64,000 nucleotides of DNA from assembly GCF_003254395.2 (NCBI RefSeq), contig NC_037639.1, positions 6,831,501-6,895,500 on the forward strand, in the 5' to 3' direction. A program made the translations under genes and the position numbers. The notes beneath the pieces were generated by a model, which worked only from the letters and a program-made list of their open reading frames with translations, searched no databases and was not told the DNA's origin. Shown here in pieces: positions 52,469-64,000 of the stretch. Source of the stretch: Apis mellifera. Taxonomy: Eukaryota > Arthropoda > Insecta > Hymenoptera > Apidae. How positions within the stretch are numbered: position 1 is the stretch's first letter; every line of letters begins with the position of its first letter.

Positions 52469-53428
52469 CACGTTAATAATGCATCGTTGCCACCGGTATC
52501 GACGAGCATTATATATGTCTGGGACCGAAATGTCTTTCCACTCCTAACTTTGTTCCCGGTTTCTTTGAGAAAAAACGCTCGTAAATGGATATTCCACATC
52601 TCTGGAGTATTTTCATCGAGTCCCTGCTCTCATCTGTCTCTACGATCTTGGAAATCTTATTTTTTTTTTCTTTATTTTAATTTTGAAAGGATATATTTAA
52701 GTTTTTTAAGGAGCAATGTGCGAATTCGTATATCGGATCGTTAAGCGGTTTAATTTTCTAATTTAACTATCGAGAAGTTCCTTTGAATCCCTTTTTTTAT
52801 TTCTTCTACGAAGAAGAAGAATGTTAAATGAAATTATTCGTTACGTTTATTTATATCCGTTCGCAAGAAATAGATATGAATAAATTCAAAGGGGATCTTT
52901 CAAATAGCAGTGAATAATATTTATGAAAATTAATTTACGAATGTAAATAATGAAATAGAGATTTGATGAATATTTTTTATATATATTTCTACGTCCCTAA
53001 ATTTCCGTTATAATATAAAAAAATTATGAAAATATAATAGAAACTAGAATTTTTATTTCAATTATAAATAAATATAAAATATTTATATTCGGTATTCCGA
53101 TATATCATCTCGCAAATCTCGAAATTTAATCCTCATACATATGCAGAATGGAAGTGAAATGAAATCTTGGAATACGATTACAAATACGATTTCTAAATTT
53201 ATATGCTTGTTTAATTGACTTCGTTGGATAAGTACTTAATGAACAAGATATTAATCGAGTAATCGTCATCGCTTTGCTTCGTATAGGATTAAATTATTCC
53301 AAGGAAATTCTGTTTGGCGTAACGAATTTATTAAATAACTGCTCGATAGAATGAAAAGTGGGGCAATAATTCTTTCAGACGAAAACTTCGTTTTCCTCGT
53401 CGGCAGTGAAACTGCTCGGTAAAGAGAG

Positions 53429-53458
<30 letters not shown>
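53429..53458 (+). repeat. Poly-A tract A30
   Basis: Thirty consecutive As, the longest homopolymer in the window. There is no upstream retroposon body with target duplications that I can see, so it is taken as a simple repeat. Confidence 0.9.
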
Positions 53459-53461
<3 letters not shown>

Positions 53462-55319
53462 TTTTATAACTTTCGCCTCTTCCTCACCCCCGGAATGAAA
53501 ACAACCCAGGCCTTTATGATAATTCATACTCACGGAAATTAGTCTAATTTTGAAACACTTGACGCACAACTTAACCCAGATTTTTCAAGCAATAAAATCA
53601 TCGCGAATGGAACGTTTGTACGTTCAGAAGTGCGTAAAGGAATAACTCGAATCAAACTTCTGCTAAACAATTCGGGCAATTTTTTTTTCCCATTTTAAAT
53701 TAGACGATAGATACGAATAAAATGATACATTTAAAAGTCATGATATTCAAGGATAATCATGTATTACCATCCTCCTCGATTAATCCGTCCTAAAATTTAT
53801 ATTCTCTTGCACGTACTTTCGATATTTAGGTCACCGATATTAGCTTTAATAACGCTAATGAATATTTCTTCGATTTTTACACGATCTTCCCCTCGCGAAA
53901 CGAGGAAGAGAGATCTCGAGATTTTCTTTTGATAAAAAAAAAAAAAAAAAAATCAAAACGTTCTCTTTATTCTCTTTATATTTCGCAGCAAAGATCGGTG
54001 CGAATTCTTAAAGTCTCTCGCATTTGTTTCGTGCCATCGTTCAAATATTTCAATAGAAATTGCACTTAAACTTATCTATTTTTAAAATTGAAAAAACGAA
54101 CGAATTATGTGACAAAATTGTCACGGATTAAACGTCGTCCTATCAAGTTTATACAAAGTTAATAAAGCTTACCCATGAAAACACGTAGCGGTTGGTTCAA
54201 TTATCCAATTCGCGCGAAATAAACTAAAGGGAACGCCACCGGTGAAATAACTAATTGGTTTAATTAATTATTCGTAAAATGCATTTAAAGCTTCGCTTTT
54301 GTACAACCCTCTCCCCTCCAAAAATAAATTTATTTACGCGTTTCCTTTCCCTTCCTTTCCATGCTTGTCAAACAATCGCAAAATTATTTAATTCGAAATT
54401 AACATCGACCCGGGGTCTTTTGATTTTCGAAAGTTTCCAAGAGATAAATAGTATTTTCAGTTAGGTTTTCGAGGTTTCGCGTTTCAAACAACGAATTCAC
54501 AGACGGATGATGTTGCGATATTCGGAAAAATTTTGTATCACGTCGAAAACAAATAGTCGAGAGGTAAAACAAAAAAAAAAAAATAAAAAATAAAAAAAGG
54601 AAGAGCGGGGGTAGCGATGGAAGAAATGGAGAAAAATCGCTGAGGATGCGAGACTCGCGTTACGTTTTTATTGGATTTTCTTCCTATGTTTTGTGTAGCG
54701 TACATCATATTGATTTATCGAACCGCAGATTTCGACGTTGCAATGTGTAAAGTCACCAAAAGTCCCGGATAAAAAACAGAAAATTTCACCGGTTCTGTTA
54801 AATCCGCCCTGTTTGACTTCGCCAAGTTTAATCGAAACTCAAACGGACTGCGGGGAAATAATCCAAATTAATTACGAATCATTGATCCCCCTTTGTAATT
54901 TATGCCGACAAGCATAGAGACGCTGTTGATCACACACAGTTAACAACAGGACGTCCTGTTATTTACACTCGCATTATTTGTACTTTGAATTAATACTGTT
55001 CACCACGTTATCCAAACCTACTATCCCCTAAACAGAGATAAAATTCACCCTATATTTTCCTCCATCCTTATAAATTATATCTTAATTATAATCTAAACGA
55101 GCCTATTGTTTCGTCGATCCAACGATTGTCCCTGTATTTTTATACTAAATACTTTCCTGTGTTCTCGGGTGAAAAGAATTTGAAATCAAAAGAGTTAAAA
55201 ATAAATAGACACGTGTTGGATAAAGGAGAAGATACAAAATGTTTGGAAAGATAAAAATCGTTTATAAAGCTTCCATTAAGGGATAAAATCCTTCGTAGTT
55301 TTTCAAGATTCCTTAATCG

Positions 55320-55364
55320 TCCCTTTCCCTTCCCTCTCTCTCCCCCCTCCCCTCCCCCTCCCCT
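55320..55364. repeat. 45-nt pure pyrimidine tract with strong G-quadruplex potential on the minus strand
   Basis: There are no purines for 45 bases. C runs at 55342-55347 (6), 55349-55352 (4), 55354-55358 (5) and 55360-55363 (4) are each separated by a single T. On the minus strand this is four runs of at least four Gs with one-base loops, the most stable class of G-quadruplex motif. The plus strand can form an i-motif and the duplex an H-DNA triplex. Confidence 0.85.
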
Positions 55365-57384
55365 GGATTAAAAGGAAAAGGAAGTTTCTATTCTCGTGAA
55401 AACACGATTTCTAGTTGAAAGATGGGATGAAAGCTTTCGTTTCGAAACGGGGAAGGAGAGAATCGAATCGTTGGAGTGTTTCCTCGGTCATCCTTCTCAT
55501 ACATAAGCCGTTTCTTCTTGGTGTAGCGTTGTACGAAAAGGCATTACACGACACGTCGAACCGCAAAACGCGACCGCTGGCCGATTTCAACCACAGCCCA
55601 CGAAACTAGCACGATACTACAGGCTAGAGATTTCCAAGTGGTGGAACACTTGTGAAAATGTTTCCCTTTCATACGAGGATAGACATTTTCGTTTGTCGTA
55701 AATACAAATTCGTTCTCACGTCTGAATGATTTGCACGAAGAAACCTTCGAAATATATAGATGTATCCACGTATTTCCGCAATCGATTTTCCTTCCTTTTA
55801 TATTCCGTATATTATAACGCAAACATGAGTGTGTTTGACTTGTTGATAAATACAAATATATAGAAGTATATTGTAATATATATTAATATATTAATTGAAT
55901 TTTATATTTAAACAAGTTTTGTATCTTTCATCTTTTTAATCTTACGTATATTCGACAAGTAATAGGAATTAATTCAATTTGAAAATTAAAATATAAAATT
56001 TCAGATTTTTACGAAAAAAGATAAGATCCTATATAATAAGAATTAAAAAAAAGCCGAAAAAATTTTAAATTGCTTACGAAGATGAAGAGAATCATAACTA
56101 TGTTTCATAAATTTGAATAAAAAATTTAAATTAGACGCTATGTATTTACGTTTAAATCACGAATTTTACTTGTGAATACAATCATCTGTGCAAAAGTTCT
56201 CTTCCCAGTCATAGAATAATTATACTATATTCACTCTCGCTAATGTGGAACAATATATTAGTCACATTATATCCTGTACATTAATTATTGTCATGTACAA
56301 AATGCATTGCATGTAAGTCTCCTAGAACTTTCCTGAACCTAATCCTCGGTATCTTCATGAAACTTTAAACAGCCATATGTCCGAGTATGAAACGTACTTG
56401 TATCTCGTGCCAGGATATATTTACAATGTAAACCGATTTATAAATCCGAAAATTCAAATTCACCATGGAAGTGAATTTCTACTTCTCTCCGATAAAATTC
56501 TATTCAATGCACGGATTGCATTTCGAAACTTTATATCGGAGGAAATATGTTTCTTATGAAAATTTTCAACAAGAATTCTTATACGGAAATGTTTAAAATT
56601 TTTAATTCCTTTATAATTCCTTTAAAATCCTAATAACTTTATAAAAAAAAATATTCATTACTTTAATTTTCTAATTATTTTTATCAATAAGAAATATTGT
56701 TAAATTATATAATGATAATAGAAGAATTTGCTTGGTTTAAGAACCTTTCAACGTAGAAGATAAAGAAAATTAAATATCTTTAAAAGAATAACAACAACGA
56801 TTCTCCTCAACGTCAACGAACATGCTTTTGACAAGAAACTAAAGGAAATTTATTGTTAGTTTCTAAGAAATATATGGTTATAACAGGAACAAAATTTCAC
56901 AAAGTTATTATAAGTGTCTAGTGAAGCTCAGTTCACACAGTATCTCTAAATCAATGGAGTATATACATATATGATGCTCATAAAAATATAATATCATCAC
57001 TGGAAACGATACCATAATTCTATTTTCGAATTGATGTACCGAATTTTATCGCGAAGTTTCCTTAACCTCTAAATTTTTTCGATAATTTTATGTATTCGAA
57101 ATAAATGATTCCGAAACAGATCAATAACGCACGATTATATTAATTTATATAAAAATTAATGATAATAATTTCAGTTTGATTATTTTAAAATATCTAAAAT
57201 AAAATTTCAAAATTTGAAAAATGACAATTCAAGTAAATAATACTAACCTAATATTAATCTAATACAAGTTAAAGATTAATTGATTATATTTTATCTAACA
57301 ATATCCAATAATAAATAAATGATATTTTGTTTATAAAATTGTTTATAAAACAATAGTAAAATATTTACATCATAAACTATTAAC

Positions 57385-57657
57385 ATGCTGAAAAGTGAAT
57401 TAGAAACTAGGCAAGACATGGTGAAGTTCCTGGGGCAAAATGCCGGAAACTTCGGAACAAAGATGCAATTTCAGTCAGTTCAAAGTGCATCCCAAGTAAC
57501 TAACGAAAAGCCCGCAGAAATTTCGATTCATTACTTATACAAAACTACTTGCCTATCTTCTAACCAAAAAACTTTCTTTCTACGTAAAATTAACGCCGCC
57601 ATATTGTTTTCTCCTACCTTGTATTCTTTCTCCATTCTCAATTCAATTTTACTCTGA
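57385..57657 (+). CDS. Coding-like ORF of 90 codons, status uncertain
   Basis: An ATG at 57385 opens a frame whose first 52 codons have balanced codon use and hydrophilic content (MLKSELETRQDMVKFLGQNA, GNFGTKMQFQSVQSASQVT). The last part is rich in Leu/Phe/Ser and looks like non-coding DNA, so if real the exon probably ends early, for instance at the donor-like CCAA|GTAACT near 57499. On the opposite strand a short frame (MAALILRRKKVFWLEDRQ) is also present. No family is recognised. It could be a pseudogene or transposon fragment. Confidence 0.25.
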   Translation: MLKSELETRQDMVKFLGQNAGNFGTKMQFQSVQSASQVTNEKPAEISIHYLYKTTCLSSNQKTFFLRKINAAILFSPTLYSFSILNSILL

Positions 57658-57753
57658 CGTTATCTCAATTCCATATCCATATATTATTGTTTGTCTACAT
57701 AATTATACGAAATAACAAATGCGAAATAATGAAAATAATGAAAATGTACTCAC

Positions 57754-57831
57754 ATTATGCTGCTCCGATGTATTTAACTGCTTCGATGTACATAGCTTCG
57801 TTTTACGTTCGTTGTTACGAATATGACGCAT
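57754..57831 (-). CDS. Possible first coding exon (26 codons) ending at a strong donor
   Basis: On the minus strand an ATG at 57831 opens MRHIRNNERKTKLCTSKQLN and six more codons. It ends exactly in phase 0 at AAT|GTGAGTAC (donor at 57748-57753). An in-frame TAA lies about 21 bases upstream, so this is the first ATG of its frame. The start context is poor (C at -3). The exon lies 195-280 bp downstream of the E2F and DRE sites at 58027-58108, which fits one transcription unit running leftwards. The basic N-terminus is not recognisable and no second exon could be tied to it. Confidence 0.3.
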
Positions 57832-58026
57832 CCGATGTATTTTCTTAAAATATTACGAAAAAAGGATTGTTAAACAAAAAACACACACAATATGACTATA
57901 ACAGAACAAAATGCTCTTTGATTACATAAAACACACTAATAATTTCTGGTTAAATGCAACAAAAACTCTTTTCTTTACGGACAAACAAAAATGTAACGCG
58001 TCACTGCAAATTTTTACTGTCACTAA

Positions 58027-58108
58027 TTGGCGCGAACTTCTGATTCTATAGTGGCGCCGCGATATGAGCGCCTCTATCGATTTAAATCGAAATTACTAGA
58101 TATCGATA
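58027..58108 (-). promoter_or_regulatory. Housekeeping-type promoter with E2F and DRE sites
   Basis: TTGGCGCGAA (58027-58036) matches the E2F/DP consensus. AGTGGCGC (58050-58057) is the word also seen in the 25.7 kb island. TCGATTTAAATCGA (58077-58090) is a 14-bp palindrome, and TATCGATA (58101-58108) is the DREF/BEAF DRE core. In Drosophila the E2F+DRE pair is typical of cell-cycle and DNA-replication genes. The only good donor nearby is on the minus strand, so I infer leftward transcription starting near 58000-58030. Divergent activity is possible, as GATGGCGGC lies at about 58136. Confidence 0.5.
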
Positions 58109-58792
58109 AATTTTTCCCTTATCGAGCAATTCATTGATGGCGGCAAAAACAAAATATATAAATAACTGATCTCGATACTCTTCGAACAAAAACTTTTCGT
58201 TTTATAAAAACGACGAATTGAAATTATGTATAAAGGTTTTTATAATGCACAAAAGAAGTAATATCATAATTATCATAATCATAAATAATTCATGCAGTAA
58301 ATATTTTACAATTGCAAAATAATTATGAAGTTGTACGTACAAAATGCAATGAAATTTTAATACAGTATTGAGAATGAAAAAAATGAACGTACATCACATA
58401 TAATTCTTTTGGCAATTAAATAATTTACAATTGAAATTTCATCCTTACTCGTGATATTATTTTAAATATTCAACAAACTATATCTATGATAAGAAAATTA
58501 TGAATTTTAAAAGAGCAAAATGTTTATATCTGTCTAATATTTAACGATATTGAAAGCAAATATTGTATTTATTTTTTTTAAATCCCTAACAGTCTATAAA
58601 AAAAATAATATAGATGCAAATATCTTTTTAAAACAACATTTAAATTAAAGAACAATATTCAAACGTAATTTAATCATAAAATAACTTAACATCGGATCAA
58701 AATGGATCAAGTTGTTCCTATCAATTTGAACTTATATACGATGTCAATAATTTTAACATTGTATCGAGCAGTTTGATTCAAACTAAATAAAT

Positions 58793-58918
58793 TTATTTCG
58801 AAGATTCTTGCGGCAAATGACGAGCCAACGGCCGATCATATTGCTTCACTGCGATATACACAGTGTGGTCTGCCATCGTGTATAGGCATATAGCCTGAAG
58901 CATGCTAGCTATTGGCAT
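58793..58918 (-). CDS. Possible last exon of a small minus-strand gene
   Basis: A strong acceptor, CTCTTTGTCTCCCACAG (minus strand), precedes a 126-nt frame of 41 codons ending in TAA. It includes MLQAICLYTMADHTVYIAVK and ends RHLPQESSK. GC content and codon use exceed the surroundings. AATAAA overlaps the stop codon and a second lies near 58567-58572, giving a plausible short 3' UTR. The preceding exon could be the minus-strand ATG frame at 59193-59390 (MELLSCQRVKNTSNF...), but no convincing donor links them. The family is not recognised. Confidence 0.3.
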   Translation of the reverse strand: MPIASMLQAICLYTMADHTVYIAVKQYDRPLARHLPQESSK

Positions 58919-59090
58919 CTGTGGGAGACAAAGAGCTTTGATTCTAGTCGGGTATTGGACTATTGGATTCTCTTCTCTCACTTCCTCGTTCTCCCACTTT
59001 TCTCTCTCTTTCTATACTCCATTCTTCTTTCTCTTTCTCCTCTCTTTCTATACTACCATTACTTTCCCCTTTCACCCCTTCTTCGCTCAT

Positions 59091-59110
59091 TTTTTTTTTT
59101 TTTTTTTTTT
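59091..59110 (+). repeat. Poly-T tract following a pyrimidine-rich zone
   Basis: About twenty Ts end a CT-rich stretch (58975-59110) in which a TCTCTTTCTATACT-like word occurs twice. If the plus-strand exon at 59166 is real, this could contribute to its upstream pyrimidine tract, although it lies rather far away. Confidence 0.7.
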
Positions 59111-59165
59111 GCATCTCTCACTCGAAGCTTCGTGGATACGAAACTTATTAAACCGTCCTCCCCAG

Positions 59166-59332
59166 ATGTCCATCCCCATGTCGGTGAGAATTTCAAAGGC
59201 AAGAAAACTGAGGTAATGGCATCACGCACGTACAAGTCTGATGCTCCCTATGAAAACCATGCACGATATTCCGAGTTGCGGCTGCTGAAAAACGAGCCAC
59301 CATTCGATGGAATAATGAATACTCTTGCCTGA
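59166..59332 (+). CDS. Possible terminal exon on the plus strand, competing with a minus-strand frame
   Basis: CCGTCCTCCCCAG ends at 59165 and is a good acceptor. The frame that uses the first two bases to finish a split codon reads VHPHVGENFKGKKTEVMASR, then TYKSDAPYENHARYSELRLL, and stops at 59330-59332 after MNTLA. It is hydrophilic and free of low complexity. The minus strand over the same bases carries an ATG frame (59390 to 59193, 65 codons) with a good start context. One of the two is probably chance. I cannot name a family for either. Confidence 0.25.
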
Positions 59333-59390
59333 CTAGGGATTGATCGAAGTTACTTGTATTCTTCACCCGCTGGCAAGACAGCAGTTCCAT

Positions 59391-62300
59391 TTTATGTCGG
59401 CCTCTGTGTACGTGTTGCGGGAAACATATTTCATTTTCATTTTTTTCAATGTTCAGAACAGTAGTTCATCGTCCCAACGACATGTGAATATCTCGTGACA
59501 CTTTTATCGAATTGTGAGACACGTTTCTAATTAAAATAGCGAAACATTTTATAGAATTTATATTAAATCATATTCGTTTGTAATAATATATTTTGAAAAT
59601 TTTGTTAATATCACGTGTACGTTTTCGTGAATGTACGAAATATATATTATATTGAAATTTTATCTTTTTCTTTAATGAGAAAAAAAATGAGAAACGCAAA
59701 GGAAATTATCTCTCAAATTGTTTCTCGATTTTGAAACAATAAATAATTAATTTATTATATTATTGTTTAATACGTGTAACATTTTATAAAAAAAAATAAT
59801 AACAAAATGAATTATTTCAGGTATCCTTCTTATCACGTTTATTCAATAAAATATTATATTTCGTTTTATTATTTATATAAAGAGTGATTTTCACATTTTT
59901 CTACGATTTCCATAAATTGAGAGCACTAGAAATTCTGTGTCAATCTGTTTTTGACAACATTAATTACATCACCGAGGACAAGAGGATACATCTCCATCCA
60001 GTAGAGAGAGAGTTCGATGAACGATGACGCAAATCAGAGTCATATCATTAAATAATTAAAATAGACGGTAACAATTTTCCAACAAAGGAATAATTGTATG
60101 ATGGGTTTGATCGATCATTGAGTAAACTTCATTTATAATGTTGAACGTGCCTTTGTCAAATTTAAACGTGATATGTTATAAGACAGATTATTCGTCTCTT
60201 TCTATTTAATTATGCAAGATTTACATACATACACATATATTCGTTTCAACGAATATAATTCAAAGAAGAATAAAAATTCACAATTGACAATTAAAAAATA
60301 ATTTAACTTCAAATCAAAATATATTTTATTAAAATATGATGAAATAAAATTCACTGATAAATACGTAAATCGATCATGTTAAATATAAATTAAATATTGA
60401 ATTGATTAATCAAGACACGTTAACACCTATGATAATCGATATTATTGTACTTTATGAAATTCTATAGTCAAATGAAAATTCAAGAATGAATGAAATGCAA
60501 TCGTATTTAGCGTATTGATAACTATAAAGAAATAACCTATTTTTTTAATTATTCGATTATCGAATATTAGATATAACGGACGTTGTATTTTTATCTTAAA
60601 GTTAAAAATAATAAAAAGCATGGCAAGCATGATACAAATATCTTTGATAAGTATCCTAGAAAAATAACGTGTAATAAGATAATAATAAATAATCAAGGCG
60701 AATTCTGAGTCACGTCGTGTCCACGACATTAAAAAAAATCCCCCAAAATTGATCGATATTCAAGCAAAAATATGATCACGATATTCCCGACGTTCAATCC
60801 CACAACGTTTCTTCCTGAATTTCAACGACTTTCTTCCATTTTCTTCGCTGTCAAACTGTCGCCAAACTTCGCGATGAATCCTCGAAGAGAGTCGAATAAT
60901 ACATATAATTGGAAAAATCAAATTATATGGGGGTTAATGGATGAATGATGTCGCAGGAATATCCGATCGTTTACGATATCGATTGCCTTTGTCCATTCTT
61001 TTCTCTCTTTCTTCCCCATGCACGTGAACGGAAGCAGTAAGTAACGTGCACCAATGAGAGACGGAAATAATGGGCAGAAGGCAGCTGTTGGCCACGACCC
61101 AGTTCGCCTATTTTCCCTGGGATCTTTCCCCCAACCATTTCTTTCTTTCATTTCTCCGTCGTTCCCTCCGTTATTTCCCTTTCTTCGTCCCCCTGCCTTC
61201 TTTTTTTTTTCTGACGTGATCGTTGAGAAGAAAAGATAATGGGCAAGAATCTAAGGATTTTCGAGGATGCTCCGTCTTTAAACGTAGGGAAGATTTTAAA
61301 GGGAAATAAACCTCGAACCAGTTTACAAACATTAAAGGCAACGAAACGGTAAAAAGAAAAAAAAAAAAGGAAAACGAAATTGCGATGTGACATCCGAGCG
61401 AATCGAATCGAATGAAATTGAATGAACGTATCCTACGTTCTCCAGAATTTGTAAGTAGAAGAAAGTAGTTTCAAGCAGTCCGTGAAATCGGAATAAAGTT
61501 ATTTGAATGCTGCACAGCATTGTTCGTAAACCGAATATCCGACAAACTGATTACGTGCTATAATTTAACCGATTTAAGCGCCAAAAAAAGCTTTCTCCAT
61601 ATCGAGGAATTTTGTTGTGGAGTGTTGGAGGAAACTTTTAGCCAGTCTGTAATGCGATAAAGATGTGAAAGGTGCAGGTAAGCGGTGCTGGTACGAAAAT
61701 AAAGTTAGAGCACGGTAGTTTCAGTCTGGCATGCTTCAAATGTCTTTCGAAGAAATATCACGTTATCTTTTACTTATTGTCTAAGATCTTTGACGAAAGT
61801 TTCTAACAAAACGTTATTAAATTTAGAAAGGAGAAAGGATGAAATACGAAAAATACGATGAAAGAAAAATTTTTCCGGTATAATATAATTTCTCGGATAT
61901 TTCTTTAGGATATAAAATTATTTAGGATATCGAATCGTTTTTAAAAGATAAAAAAATTTATAACATTTTACTCGAATGTGTCGATGAAAATGATGAAGGA
62001 AAATAAAATGCGATTATGAGGGAATTTTATATTTTATAGATAGCGGTGAGATAAAAATGAAAAAGATATAAAAAAGCTCTCACAGAATGGATACGTAAAA
62101 ATGAATCTAATATATTTGATAAAATTCTTAAAGAAATACAGATTATTTATGAAATTCTCCCTGTATCATTTTGATACTGGAGAAATTATTCGAGATAAGT
62201 GTATTTAATTTAAAAGGAGAAATAATTTTTTCTTTTCATTATTGTTCGTTCATTTTATTATCTCCTTATATAAAATGATAAGATAGAACAATAAAGATCT

Positions 62301-64000
62301 TTAAATATGATGAATAATAAAAATATATAAACATAACACTTACATACAATTGAATATTAATTTATTGCTAGTCAAATTTTTATAAAAAAAAAAACATAAA
62401 TTCTTTTAAATTATAAAATATCTAAAATTCAAAAGTTCTCCACTGTTCCAATTCAAGATCCCATAACGTTTCAACTATTCGACAAATCAAGGGACTTTTG
62501 CTCATTTTACCTGGAAGCGAGTTGGAACAATTTCGAGCTCGGCCGATTCATTTCCAATAATTATCGCGACGGAAAAGAATAAATTCCGATAATATCTGGC
62601 TGCAATCGGATCACACTGATTCTCTTCCATCCCTCCCGCGAGGATCCATTGTAATCTGAGAAATATTAGCGAAACTGTACCATCTTCTCTCGATCGTTCG
62701 CAAAAAAAAAAAAAGAAACATTTTCAAATTAAAATTCTCAGCCGTTCTCCAACGTTCATGACCCACAACGATCACGATTCGATAAAAAAAAATGAACGGT
62801 GTATATGTAAAATTTATTTAAGCGTTTTGGATCCTGCGTTACAAATTAACAAAGGATTAAACTCGAGGATAGCAGGTGACAGATGTATTCCGCAATTCGA
62901 CCTGTGATCGCGAAGCGTTTCGGTTTCAAACCTGTAATTGCTCACGAAAAGTTTACCCACGTGGCCGTCTGCCAACTGCTCTAAGGATTATTGTCACAGA
63001 GAGATAGAGATACACGAAGGGATAGGTAGAAATAGACAAGGAGAGAGTAGTAAATATGTCGATTCAGCGAACCGTCTCCCCATCATCATACCTCATATCC
63101 ACGAAAATTTATCTTCTATCTTTTTTCTCTTACACTCGAGCCAATAATTTGATCACTAAATAAATTGTCTAAATAAGTTGTATTATTCGAAAAGATCTTA
63201 AAATTTCATTACGATATCGTATAAATTGTGTGAAAAACTTAAATATGTTTAAATTTCTTCCTTTTTTATAATATAACGCGCTCCAATAATTATATTTTAC
63301 ATCACTTAAGTAGTAATTGTCACAAATGGTCAGACATTCGACAAAAAAAAATCCTTTTTTGGAAAGATGCGCAAGGATCTAGAATATTTGCAATGTGATT
63401 GGAGTTAGAATAAACGAACCAGGAGTTTGTAGTTTGTAACAATATTACGATTGAGACGCATCCACCCGTCTAGACACATTGATCCATCTCAGGGAGCCAC
63501 GGAAAATCCGACTTCTAAGCATACGGAATCAGGATTCGCTAGTTCGAGTAGTTTCGAGCAGTAACCGAGAATAGACTGCCAATCGGTGAGCTTCATTACT
63601 TGTTGAATGCGACCCATTGTCTAACGCCGTTTGCCCTCCTAAATGGATTTCGAAGCGAGCCAATAAGACAATAAGCTCGCACAAAGGCGACCACTCGAAG
63701 CTCTATTATATTCCTCTTGTACTATCAGCAGGATTTATAGAGAAAATGAGACGAAGGGGAAAAAAAAAAAAAATAAAAGAGACCGATCCGTATTCGTCCA
63801 CGTGGTTCAATTTATTTGGCGATATTTGTTAACTTCCATCCCTTTGTTCCTAAAAAAAAATTGGATAAAAATTTTAACCATTACTTGGCATTTCCTGAAC
63901 GAGTTCTCTATATATATATATATATGGTGATTCTTCTATATTCGATGATCGACGATGAAACTTGATGAATATAAAAATTTAAACGTCTAAATTGAAATAT
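59391..64000. other. Non-coding stretch at the right end
   Basis: No supported exon is seen. A donor-like GCAG|GTAAGC lies at 61679 (+), but all three frames before it contain nearby stops, so at most it ends a non-coding exon. GC-richer patches at 60.75-61.2, 62.45-62.95 and 63.4-63.75 kb look regulatory. (TA)n lies at 63909-63925 and poly-A runs near 62702-62713 and 63760-63772. Confidence 0.45.
63909..63925. repeat. (TA)n microsatellite
   Basis: An uninterrupted TA dinucleotide run near the right end of the window. Confidence 0.85.

Larger units (their letters stand above)
46338..57384. other. Non-coding stretch, 11 kb
   Basis: The frame at 46361-46801 lacks an ATG at its nominal start and is a Lys-rich reading of A-rich DNA. 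GC-richer zones at 47.27-47.8, 49.0-49.4 and 51.05-52.5 kb contain no firm exon. Near 52.05 kb a short ATG frame runs to a GTAATC donor-like word, too little to call. Notable tracts are (AT)8 at 48961-48976, (TCG)8, A30 and a C-rich tract, listed separately. Confidence 0.45.

Noticed and set aside
53429..53458. A30 considered as the tail of a processed retrocopy or SINE
   Set aside because: No retrocopy-like body, promoter boxes or target-site duplication could be found around it.
61600..61682. Strong donor-like GCAG|GTAAGC
   Set aside because: All three frames before it have stops close by, and no initiator or acceptor pairs with it.

Overview
This window reads as nuclear DNA of an insect with a strongly AT-rich, transposon-poor genome. 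A bee such as Apis is my best guess, but no gene here proves the species. The basis is the very high A+T of the non-coding DNA, the rich scatter of short (GA)n, (TA)n, (TTA)n, (TCG)n and poly-A tracts, the almost complete lack of recognisable transposon ORFs, and arthropod-type core promoters (TCAGTY initiator with a correctly spaced DPE, and TATCGATA DRE-like sites). There is no bacterial, viral, CRISPR, rRNA or tRNA content that I can support.

The window is gene-poor. Coding evidence is limited to: (1) an exon on the minus strand at 1068-1334 encoding the N-terminus of a single-pass membrane protein; (2) a 153-residue ORF at 24443-24904 (+), the best complete coding region, with a CxxCxxCxxC cluster, two TQT (dynein light chain LC8-type) motifs and a C-terminal helix; (3) a possible 26-codon start exon at 57754-57831 (-) downstream of an E2F/DRE-type promoter; and (4) weaker, strand-ambiguous exon candidates near 45.7-45.8, 57.4 and 58.8-59.4 kb. 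Most of the remainder looks like introns or intergenic DNA of large genes whose coding exons lie elsewhere.

Layout. 1-1.5 kb: membrane-protein exon, with a DR1 nuclear-receptor-like site at 2.25 kb. 1.5-21 kb: AT-rich DNA with an imperfect tandem duplication at 10.7-11.07 kb. 21.27-21.72 kb: GC-richer putative promoter and first exon on the minus strand. 24.4-24.9 kb: the Cys/TQT ORF. 25.7-25.8 kb: small GC-rich island with a DRE. 27.3-29.5 kb: the largest GC-rich zone, holding a textbook Inr+DPE promoter on the plus strand at 28.49 kb. From there rightwards GC-richer islands recur (33.6-34.0, 35.0-36.6, 37.2-37.6, 42.4-42.6, 44.6-45.2, 51.0-52.5 kb) and look like cis-regulatory DNA. A three-copy dispersed repeat (37.4, 38.5, 46.2 kb), a 274-bp Tc1/mariner-type MITE (37.65-37.92 kb) and a very strong G-quadruplex tract (55.3 kb) also lie in this half. 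57.4-59.4 kb is the most gene-dense stretch.

No working multi-gene system could be identified. The main interest is in the Cys/TQT ORF, the paired promoter signals, the MITE and the unclassified repeat family.
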